DNA of 20,124 nt from an uncultured Clostridia bacterium (lineage in GTDB: Bacteria > Bacillota > Clostridia > Christensenellales > UBA1242): assembly GCA_937925475.1 (NCBI GenBank), contig CALEWH010000030.1:1-20124 (forward strand), read 5' to 3'. Made by a program: the position numbers and the translations under genes. Of the stretch, positions 14,006-20,124 are shown piece by piece (within the stretch, counting starts at the first letter, position 1; every line of letters starts with the position of its first letter). Under the pieces are notes generated by a model. That model ran no database searches. It saw nothing but the letters and a program-made list of their open reading frames with translations, and had not been told where the DNA came from.

Positions 14006-15379
14006 TTAAAACGCCATTTTGTCGCAAACATATTTTGCTATGTCGTCGATATTTAGTCTAATTTGTTCCATAGTATCTCTATCGCGAAGTGTAACTGTGT
14101 TGTCAGATAGAGTATCAAAGTCAATAGTAATACAATAAGGTGTGCCTATCTCGTCTTGACGGCGATAGCGTTTTCCGATCGAACCTGCTTCATCATAAGT
14201 ACACATAAAGTGTTTTGAAAGTTTTGCATAAACTTCCTTAGCCTTTTCGCCAAGATTTTTTTGCAATGGCAAAACTGCCACCTTATATGCTGATAGTGCT
14301 GGATGCAAGTGCATAACTACACGAGTGTCTCCGCCTTCAAGAGTTTGCTCTTCATAGGCTTCACAAAGCACTGCAAGCATAAGTCTATCTGCGCCGATCG
14401 AATACTCAACAACATAAGGAATATACTTTTCATTTGTAACAGGATCCATATATAACATTGACTTTCCGCTATACTCTTGGTGACGCGAAAGGTCATAATT
14501 TGTACGATTGTGGATTCCATTAAGCTCTTGCCAACCCATTGGATACAAGTATTGGATATCGCACGCACACTTTGCATAGTGCGCAAGTTTGTCGTGGTCA
14601 TGATAACGCAAGTGGTCTTTATCAAAACCTAGATCTGTAAGGAAATTGAAAGCGCGTACTTTGTACTCATCATAGTACTTCATATCATCGCCTTCTTTAC
14701 AGAAAAGTTGGTGCTCCATTTGTTCAAACTCAATTGTACGGAATATAAAATTTCCTGGTGTAACTTCGTTTCTAAACGACTTACCCACTTGTGCTATTCC
14801 GAAAGGAACTTTTGCACGCATACTGCGTTGGACATTAAGGAAATTGACATATTCGCCTTGTGCTGTTTCGGGACGAAGATAAATTTTATTTTGGCTTTCG
14901 TCAATAACTCCACGAGATGTTTCAAACATAAGTTTGAACTCTCTTATAGGTGTCCAATTAAAATTGCCACATTTTGGACATGTAAGATGATGTTCATCAA
15001 CATACTTTTGCATCTCTTCGTCTGTCATAAGGTCAGGATTAACCTTGCCTTTTGAGTGTGCATCAATAAGTGTGTCGGCACGCATACGAGTTTTGCACGA
15101 TTTGCAGTCCATTTTTGGATCACTAAAACTTGCAACATGTCCGCTCGCTTCCCAAACTCTACTATTCATAAGTATGGCTGCGTCAACACCAAAACTATTG
15201 TCGTTTTCTTGCACAAAACGCTTCCACCAAGCGCGTTTGATATTGTTTTTTATCTCAACACCTACTGGGCCATAATCCCAAGTGTTTCCCATTCCACCAT
15301 AAATGTCACTGCCAGGGAAAATAATTCCGCGTGATTTGCATAGATTGACTATTTTGTCCATTGTTACTTGATTGTCCAT
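14006..15379 (-). CDS. glyS: Glycyl-tRNA synthetase, dimeric class II type
   Basis: It charges tRNA-Gly with glycine using ATP. The 457-residue product is the alpha2 type, not the two-subunit GlyQ/GlyS. It has class II motif 1 (WDYGPVGVEIKNNIKRAWW), a Cys4 zinc-binding insertion (CKSCKTR ... CPKCGNF, ~residues 92-138), motif 2 (FRNEVTPGNFIFRTIEFEQMEH) and motif 3 (EYSIGADRLMLAVL). A C-terminal anticodon-binding domain follows (AVLPLQKNLGEKAKEVY ... YRRQDEIGTPYCITID). The start has AGAGGT at good spacing. Its promoter (15406-15435) gives a leader of only ~27 nt, too short for a T-box. Confidence 0.97.
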   Translation of the reverse strand: MDNQVTMDKIVNLCKSRGIIFPGSDIYGGMGNTWDYGPVGVEIKNNIKRAWWKRFVQENDNSFGVDAAILMNSRVWEASGHVASFSDPKMDCKSCKTRMRADTLIDAHSKGKVNPDLMTDEEMQKYVDEHHLTCPKCGNFNWTPIREFKLMFETSRGVIDESQNKIYLRPETAQGEYVNFLNVQRSMRAKVPFGIAQVGKSFRNEVTPGNFIFRTIEFEQMEHQLFCKEGDDMKYYDEYKVRAFNFLTDLGFDKDHLRYHDHDKLAHYAKCACDIQYLYPMGWQELNGIHNRTNYDLSRHQEYSGKSMLYMDPVTNEKYIPYVVEYSIGADRLMLAVLCEAYEEQTLEGGDTRVVMHLHPALSAYKVAVLPLQKNLGEKAKEVYAKLSKHFMCTYDEAGSIGKRYRRQDEIGTPYCITIDFDTLSDNTVTLRDRDTMEQIRLNIDDIAKYVCDKMAF

Positions 15380-15405
15380 AACTACCTCTTTATAAATTAT
15401 GCTTA

Positions 15406-15435
15406 ATTATATCACTACTTTGTTTGTTTTGACAA
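15406..15435 (-). promoter_or_regulatory. SigA promoter of glyS
   Basis: On the minus strand: TTGTCA (15430-15435), 18 nt, TATAAT (15406-15411) preceded by TGA. Confidence 0.72.
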
Positions 15436-15464
15436 GGCTAAAACATACAAATAACTGGGTTTAG

Positions 15465-15495
15465 CAAAAAAATAAAAGGCTCAAACGCCTTTTAT
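15465..15495 (-). terminator. Terminator of the LRR protein gene
   Basis: ATAAAAGGC (15472-15480) and GCCTTTTAT (15487-15495) form the stem; on the minus strand a T run follows. It overlaps the gene's last base. Confidence 0.85.
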
Positions 15496-16829
15496 TATCT
15501 TCTTTTTAAAAATCTGCCGATGAAGTAAAGAGCAACCACAAATCCCGCAGCAACCATCACAATAAGCAATGCTAAAAATACATCTGGAACTTTAAGGTTT
15601 AGCGATGCATTGACAGTAACTCCGCTTATCCTTGACTCAACTCCGTTTTTAACACTCTTGAACTGAACAAAATAACTTCCGCCTTTGTTAAGTTTGACTT
15701 CGCGTCCTTCTACCCACTCTTTCGAGTCAAACGAATAGTATACTTTTGCATCGTCTTCGGCAATAAGAATTAGTGTCGCTTCACGAGTAAGTTTTTCCAC
15801 TTCTTGATACTCTTTTCCATTAACATTAAAGACATATCGTGGCGATGTAGGTATAATGCTAAATGGTCTTGACTCAAACCACATATTGTCGTCATTGTTG
15901 TCTTTTGTAATCACAACATCATCTTTAAGATAATCTACACGATAGTTTCCTACTGGCAAGTCAACATTTGTTACACTCACAGTGCTGTCTTTTAGCGTAA
16001 GTTTTAGAGTTTCTACTGTTTCGTTGTTTTCGTTTTTGGTAATCTCATATATCTTTGCAGAAAGTGTATTGTCACCAGTGTTGTAGTACTTGATCTCTTC
16101 GGTTGTCTCTACGCTATCTTTGTTTAGTCCTTGCAATCCCAAAATGTATGTAAACTTGCCGTTTGGATTTACGACATCAGTAAAGTTGTTGTTGTATCCA
16201 TATATTTTTAATCGGCTATCACTTTTTACAATAGGCATTTCTATACTGGAAAACGACGCGAATCTATTGTGTGATACATTTAGTATACTATCGCCTTCTT
16301 CATAACCTGTTGTATTCATATTGGATACATCCAGAGATGTAAGATAGTTGTTGTTGACGATTAGTACTTTCAAGTTTGTAAGCATACTAAGGTCGATTGA
16401 TGTAAGACGATTGTTGGACACATCAAGATATTCGAGATTGGTCATACCTTCAAAAATGTTTGCTTCAATACTTGTCAAAATGTTGTTTGATAAAACTAGT
16501 TTTTTAAGATTGCGCAAGTCAAACTCTCTTAATGTAGTAATATCAGCAATCTTTTTCGAATCGGACGGAACTCCCGGTGATGTATATGACAAATCAAGAG
16601 TTGTTACATCCTTAAAAGTCAAGTCAGTAAGCGCCGAACCTGTGCCATTTGCACGACTTATCGACTGCAAAGACCTGTAAAGGTTTAGGTCGGTAATTGT
16701 GCTTTCAGTAAGAGTGTTTTCGGCACTCGCAACCCCTCGCGCCTTGCAAAACGACGGCAAAAACAAGGTTACACCGACCGAAACTATAAGTATAATCAAG
16801 ATTAAAAAATAGGTTTTTTTCTTAGACAT
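15495..16829 (-). CDS. Membrane-anchored leucine-rich-repeat surface protein
   Basis: The 444-residue product has an N-terminal hydrophobic signal (residues ~6-25) and an extracellular region. Residues ~95-190 hold leucine-rich repeats of the form LxxLxLSNNxLTSI, and residues ~250-410 are beta-rich and Ig-like. A C-terminal transmembrane helix (~415-437) ends in FLKRR. It would thus be a type I membrane protein facing outside, with no LPXTG sorting signal. LRR surface proteins usually bind proteins or glycans; the ligand is unknown. The start has a weak site (AGGA/GTGGT). It is a single-gene unit with promoter 16859-16887 and terminator 15465-15495. Confidence 0.88.
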   Translation of the reverse strand: MSKKKTYFLILIILIVSVGVTLFLPSFCKARGVASAENTLTESTITDLNLYRSLQSISRANGTGSALTDLTFKDVTTLDLSYTSPGVPSDSKKIADITTLREFDLRNLKKLVLSNNILTSIEANIFEGMTNLEYLDVSNNRLTSIDLSMLTNLKVLIVNNNYLTSLDVSNMNTTGYEEGDSILNVSHNRFASFSSIEMPIVKSDSRLKIYGYNNNFTDVVNPNGKFTYILGLQGLNKDSVETTEEIKYYNTGDNTLSAKIYEITKNENNETVETLKLTLKDSTVSVTNVDLPVGNYRVDYLKDDVVITKDNNDDNMWFESRPFSIIPTSPRYVFNVNGKEYQEVEKLTREATLILIAEDDAKVYYSFDSKEWVEGREVKLNKGGSYFVQFKSVKNGVESRISGVTVNASLNLKVPDVFLALLIVMVAAGFVVALYFIGRFLKRR

Positions 16830-16858
16830 ACCACTTTTCCTAAAATAATATTTTTATC

Positions 16859-16887
16859 ATTATATAACATTTTATCTATTTTTCCAA
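16859..16887 (-). promoter_or_regulatory. SigA promoter of the LRR gene
   Basis: On the minus strand: TTGGAA (16882-16887), 17 nt, TATAAT (16859-16864). Confidence 0.75.
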
Positions 16888-16931
16888 AGTTTTTAAGGCA
16901 AATACTGGATTTAGTTTAGTTTGTCCATCAA

Positions 16932-16963
16932 AACAAAAACTATGTGAAACAGGTTCACATAGT
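16932..16963 (-). terminator. Terminator of the P-type ATPase gene
   Basis: ACTATGTGAA (16939-16948) pairs with TTCACATAGT (16954-16963); on the minus strand the stem runs into TTTTTGTTTT. Confidence 0.85.
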
Positions 16964-16973
16964 CTAATTGTTG

Positions 16974-19637
16974 TTATTTAGTTTTCTTTTTGCCATAACC
17001 CGCCCATTTGACACAAAGTTTTACAAACTCGGCAATAGGGATAGTAAGCACACCCACGCCTATGCAAATAAGCCATTCGTTAAGAGAAAGGGTTGTGATA
17101 TTTAGTGCCTTGTGCAAGAATGGGATCGGAACAGCAACCACCAACAAGCATAGCACAAACGAATACACAAAGCCCCAATTCAAAAACGCATTGTCAAATG
17201 GATTGCTAGCAAATAGACTACGACGCTCGTCCTTGATATTGTAAGATTGGAACGCTTCTATCATTGTAAGTGAAACAAAGCAAAGTGTAATAACTTTTGT
17301 AGTGTCTAGTCCTATCACATCGTATGAGATGAAATAAACCATCAAAACCAAAAATGCTTGGATAAGTCCATAAACCAACATATTGAATCCCACAAACCCA
17401 CCAAAAAGGTTTTTCTGATGCTTGTTTGGCTTGCGTTTCATAATGTCCTTGTCGCCTTTCTCGACGCCAAGTGCCAGTGCGGATATTGTATCACTAATAA
17501 AGTTTAGCCATAATATTAGTGCTGGATTGAAAAACTCGCGTCTTAAAATCACAATCACTGTAAACAGCATAATCAGTTCGGCAATGCCTGTCGACATAAG
17601 ATATTCGATGCATTTTAACACATTGTCATATATCTTTCGGCCTTCTTTTACAGCCGACACAATAGTCGAAAAATTGTCATCAGTAAGAATAATATTGCTG
17701 ACATCTTTTGTTACATCTGTGCCAGTGATTCCCATGCCTATACCTATGTCGGCACACTTTATACTTGGAGCATCATTGACACCATCACCAGTCATTGCAA
17801 CAACATTGTCAAGTGCTTTCAGCGCCTTAACAATTCGCACTTTATGCTCTGGATTTACTCTTGCAAAAACCCGCACATGTCCTAGGACTTTTTGCAGTTC
17901 TTCGTCCTTCAACTTGTTTAGGTCGTTGCCAGTCAAAACTTGGTTTTTGTTGTTGGCAATGCCAAGTTCGCGCGCGATGGCAAACGCTGTGTCTTTATGG
18001 TCACCTGTTATCATTATGACGGTTATGCCCGCCGATTTGCAGGTGGATATCGCTTCTTTTACTTCTGGTCGTGGCGGATCTATCATTCCTGCTAGTCCCA
18101 CAAATGTAAGGTTTGTTTCGGCAAACTCACTTCTAAGTTCGTATGGGTCGCCTTCGTATTTTTTGTACGCAAATGCAAGAACTCTTAGTGCATTGTCGCC
18201 CATTATAAAGTTTTGTTCGAGTATTTTGTCACGGTCCGCATCGGTCATTATCCTTTGTGTTCCGTCATCAAGTATGTAGGTACAACGCGACAAGATGCTG
18301 TCGACTGCGCCCTTTGTATAACAATAGTATTCGTCATCGATGTTGTTTAGAGTGGTCATAAGTTTGCGCTCACTCTCAAACGGAATTTCGTTTACTCGTG
18401 GATATGCGCCATTGACTGTGTCCTTATTAAAGCCATTTTCGTACGCATAATACACAAGCGCAGTTTCGGTAGGATCGCCTAGCATCGATATCTCACCATT
18501 GTCGCTTAATTTGGTCAATGTATCATTGCAAAGCAACATACAGTTTATAAGTTGGCGATAGTTTTCACTGTCTTTTAGCGAGCTATCATCACAGTTTGTG
18601 TACACTGCACTTACTTTCATTTTGTTTAGAGTAAGAGTGCCGGTTTTGTCACTACAAATAACTTGCGTACTGCCTAGGGTTTCGACCGCTGGCAAGGATC
18701 TAACAATTGCTTTTTGCTCGGACATTCGTTGGACGCCAAGCGCCATTGTAAGAGTCAAGCATGTCAACATTCCTTCTGGAACAATGCACACGGCTAGCGC
18801 TATCGCAACCATAAAACTCTCAGTTACACTCTTGCCCATTATCATATCTGACACAAACACTATGCTCGCAATCGCAACTATGATGTATGACAGGATCCTG
18901 ATTGTTTGGTTTAGGCGTTTTGTAAGCGGTGTGCTGTCATCAGTGTCTTCGTGAAGTATGTTTGTGATTTTGCCAAGTTCGGTGTCCATTCCGGTCGCAA
19001 CAACCACACCTTCACCTCTGCCATACGCTACTGTACTACCCATATATGCCATATTTGTTCGGTCGCCTAGTGGGAGATTTTTGCCTTCAACAAGCATTGC
19101 GTTGCGCTCGCTTGCCACGCTTTCGCCAGTAAGTGTCGAGTCGTTTATTTTAATTGATGCAGTGTGAATAAATCGTATATCGGCTGGCACTATATCGCCC
19201 GCTTCAAGCACAACTATATCACCAACTACAATGTCTTCTGATTTTATCTTTACGACCTCACCATTTCGCATAACTTTTGCGTAAGGTCGTGTAAGGTCTT
19301 TTAATCCATCAAGTGCTTTCTCCGCCTTGACTTCTTGCACAACTCCAATGGTTGTGTTTAGGATAATGATAAGCATAATCATGCCCGCATTGACAAGTTC
19401 GCCCGCGTCTTGTTCGAGCACCGACACAACAATGCTCGCTATGCACGCAAAAACCAACAAAAGCAACAACACATTTTTTAATTGATCCAATATTCGAAGG
19501 AACAAATTGCGTTTTTTCTTTTGTTTGAGTAAGTTTTTCCCATTTTCTTCAAGACGGCGTTTTGCGGTCGCGGAAGTAAGACCAGTAGCCCTACTTTCCA
19601 AGCGTTCGAGACACTCGTCAACACTTACATTGTACAT
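16974..19637 (-). CDS. P2A-type cation (probably Ca2+) transporting ATPase
   Basis: This 887-residue membrane pump uses ATP, through an aspartyl-phosphate, to export cations, most likely Ca2+. In order it shows an N-terminal cation-ATPase domain, LTGES (~169-173, actuator), a PEGM helix 4, DKTGTLT (phosphorylated Asp ~330), the nucleotide domain, TGDGVNDAPS, and C-terminal helices with LNFISD (helix 6). Length matches bacterial SERCA-like pumps. The helix 4 Glu, helix 5 Glu and helix 6 Asn and Asp ligands are kept. Helix 5 reads STGIAEL, where SERCA has SSNVGEV, so one side-chain ligand is lost and specificity is not certain. I use the ATG at 19635-19637 (AGGGA upstream); an ATG 30 nt earlier lies between the -10 and -35 boxes. 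Confidence 0.94.
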   Translation of the reverse strand: MYNVSVDECLERLESRATGLTSATAKRRLEENGKNLLKQKKKRNLFLRILDQLKNVLLLLLVFACIASIVVSVLEQDAGELVNAGMIMLIIILNTTIGVVQEVKAEKALDGLKDLTRPYAKVMRNGEVVKIKSEDIVVGDIVVLEAGDIVPADIRFIHTASIKINDSTLTGESVASERNAMLVEGKNLPLGDRTNMAYMGSTVAYGRGEGVVVATGMDTELGKITNILHEDTDDSTPLTKRLNQTIRILSYIIVAIASIVFVSDMIMGKSVTESFMVAIALAVCIVPEGMLTCLTLTMALGVQRMSEQKAIVRSLPAVETLGSTQVICSDKTGTLTLNKMKVSAVYTNCDDSSLKDSENYRQLINCMLLCNDTLTKLSDNGEISMLGDPTETALVYYAYENGFNKDTVNGAYPRVNEIPFESERKLMTTLNNIDDEYYCYTKGAVDSILSRCTYILDDGTQRIMTDADRDKILEQNFIMGDNALRVLAFAYKKYEGDPYELRSEFAETNLTFVGLAGMIDPPRPEVKEAISTCKSAGITVIMITGDHKDTAFAIARELGIANNKNQVLTGNDLNKLKDEELQKVLGHVRVFARVNPEHKVRIVKALKALDNVVAMTGDGVNDAPSIKCADIGIGMGITGTDVTKDVSNIILTDDNFSTIVSAVKEGRKIYDNVLKCIEYLMSTGIAELIMLFTVIVILRREFFNPALILWLNFISDTISALALGVEKGDKDIMKRKPNKHQKNLFGGFVGFNMLVYGLIQAFLVLMVYFISYDVIGLDTTKVITLCFVSLTMIEAFQSYNIKDERRSLFASNPFDNAFLNWGFVYSFVLCLLVVAVPIPFLHKALNITTLSLNEWLICIGVGVLTIPIAEFVKLCVKWAGYGKKKTK

Positions 19638-19657
19638 ATATCTTTCCCTATGCGTTA

Positions 19658-19686
19658 ATTTTAGCATAACACTTCTAATTAATCAA
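19658..19686 (-). promoter_or_regulatory. SigA promoter of the P-type ATPase gene
   Basis: On the minus strand: TTGATT (19681-19686), 17 nt, TAAAAT (19658-19663) preceded by TGC. It places the transcript start near 19651, which decides for the downstream ATG. Confidence 0.7.
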
Positions 19687-19825
19687 ACAAGAAAAACTAC
19701 TTTGCAAAATTTGTTGGATTTTACTATACAATTTGATCCCTGACTTTCTACTTTTTAATTGACCAGAAAACACAACTCTCAAACAAGTCCTATCCCAAAC
19801 TTTGTTGTAAATATGGCACAAACCC

Positions 19826-19854
19826 TTGACAAACGATATATTTCTTGCTATCCT
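19826..19854 (+). promoter_or_regulatory. Strong promoter reading into the structured repeat region
   Basis: Perfect TTGACA (19826-19831), 17 nt, TATCCT (19849-19854) with an extended TGC. The predicted start is near 19861, and no open reading frame of note follows. Confidence 0.68.
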
Positions 19855-19903
19855 ATCATCGCAATTAAAAAATTGTTGCATATATGTGAGTATAGTAAAT
19901 TCT

Positions 19904-19934
19904 GCAAAACTAAATACTATATGCAGAGTTGGCT
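19904..19934 (+). repeat. Repeat copy 1 (truncated)
   Basis: The unit (GCAAAACTAAATACTATATG plus CAGAGTTGGCT) stops after GGCT and lacks the GAGCGG hairpin part. Confidence 0.85.
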
Positions 19935-19937
19935 ACA

Positions 19938-19973
19938 CAAAACTAAATACTATATGCAGAGTTGGCTGAGCGG
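19938..19973 (+). repeat. Repeat copy 2
   Basis: Same sequence as copy 1, offset 33 bp, continuing into GAGCGG and hairpin module A. Confidence 0.88.
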
Positions 19974-20053
19974 TACAAAATGACTAAATGTCATTTTGCC
20001 TGACGGACCAACACGACGGACCTAGGGCGAAACTTGCTTTCGACCGCGGATCC

Positions 20054-20090
20054 GCAAAACTTAATACTATATGCAGAGTTGGCTGAGCGG
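20054..20090 (+). repeat. Repeat copy 3
   Basis: Offset 117 bp from copy 2 with one A-to-T change, continuing into GAGCGG and hairpin module B, which is cut by the window end. Confidence 0.88.
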
Positions 20091-20124
20091 AAAGATAGTC
20101 CTGTGGACTATCACCTGACGGGCT

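Larger units (their letters stand above)
19861..20124 (+). ncRNA. Candidate structured non-coding RNA with repeated hairpin modules (partial)
   Basis: Downstream of a good promoter lies a gene-free stretch, GC-rich from ~19990 on, that folds repeatedly. Module A: GTTGG (19961-19965) pairs with CCAAC (20008-20012); inside, CTGAGCGG faces CCTGACGG across an AGC/TGA internal loop. The apical stem is CAAAATGAC/GTCATTTTG (19976-19998). Module B repeats the flanks (20078-20090 and 20114-20121) but has a wholly different, still self-complementary stem, GATAGTCC/GGACTATC (20094-20112). Conserved flanks around changed yet paired arms imply selection on structure. Between them CGAAA-CTTGC-TTTCG and GCG-GATC-CGC hairpins appear. 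The element runs off the window; its 3' end and class are unknown. Confidence 0.5.

Noticed and set aside
15380..15470. T-box riboswitch upstream of glyS
   Set aside because: The promoter sits ~27 nt from the start codon, and no specifier loop or T-box sequence is seen.
19954..19973. Resemblance of GCAGAGTTGGCTGAGCGG to the 5' end of a tRNA-Ser or tRNA-Leu
   Set aside because: No anticodon arm, T arm or CCA end follows; the next hairpins have 5-nt and 3-nt loops and differ between copies.
19759..19983. 74-codon open frame on the plus strand
   Set aside because: No ribosome site; it contains the promoter and the DNA repeats, which give a repeated KTKYYMQSWL peptide by chance.
20005..20084. 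Integron attC site (CCAAC ... GTTGG)
   Set aside because: The core boxes do not match RYYYAAC/GTTRRRY and no cassette genes are present.
19904..20124. CRISPR array
   Set aside because: Spacing is irregular (33 and 117 bp), the segments between repeats are structured, and no cas gene is in view.

Overview
The window looks like the chromosome of a low-GC, spore-forming Firmicute, probably an uncultivated gut-type Clostridia. The evidence is an AT-rich background, spoIIE/yabP/yabQ/divIC sporulation and division genes, Gram-positive Shine-Dalgarno sites, near-consensus SigA promoters and EF-P of the lysine-loop type. I did no database search, so the lineage is an inference.

Layout. (1) 1-1175: two lipoprotein genes on the minus strand, the left one cut by the window edge. 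(2) 1218-1624: non-coding DNA with three 10-bp tandem repeats, then the 3' half of a tRNA-Arg(ACG) gene with its terminator but no 5' half. This looks like one end (att site) of an integrated element lying to the left. (3) 1696-6505: core sporulation/division block. tilS and spoIIE are on minus; yabP-yabQ-divIC diverge from spoIIE as an overlapping plus-strand operon. (4) 6633-7142: tRNA cluster fMet, elongator Met and Glu with its own promoter. The tRNA-Glu 3' end and terminator are duplicated 165 bp downstream around a small GC-rich structured segment. (5) 7195-11088: accessory-looking genes: an unrecognised lysine/glutamate-rich protein, a DUF308/HdeD-like membrane protein, an AlkD-like DNA glycosylase, a small XRE regulator between inverted copies of one terminator, and an SDR oxidoreductase. 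(6) 11178-15379: efp, pnuC, a YnbB-like PLP-fold protein lacking the expected PLP lysine, and glycyl-tRNA synthetase. (7) 15495-19637: an LRR surface protein and a P2A cation ATPase, each a single-gene unit. (8) 19826-20124: a strong plus-strand promoter followed by a GC-rich, repeated, hairpin-forming region without a gene, running off the window end.

Most genes form one- to three-gene units with compact SigA promoters and short leaders; pnuC and alkD are predicted to be leaderless. The most unusual items are the right-end structured repeat array (candidate non-coding RNA), the Lys-to-His change in the YnbB-like protein, the tRNA-Arg att scar, and the tRNA-Glu 3'-end duplication.
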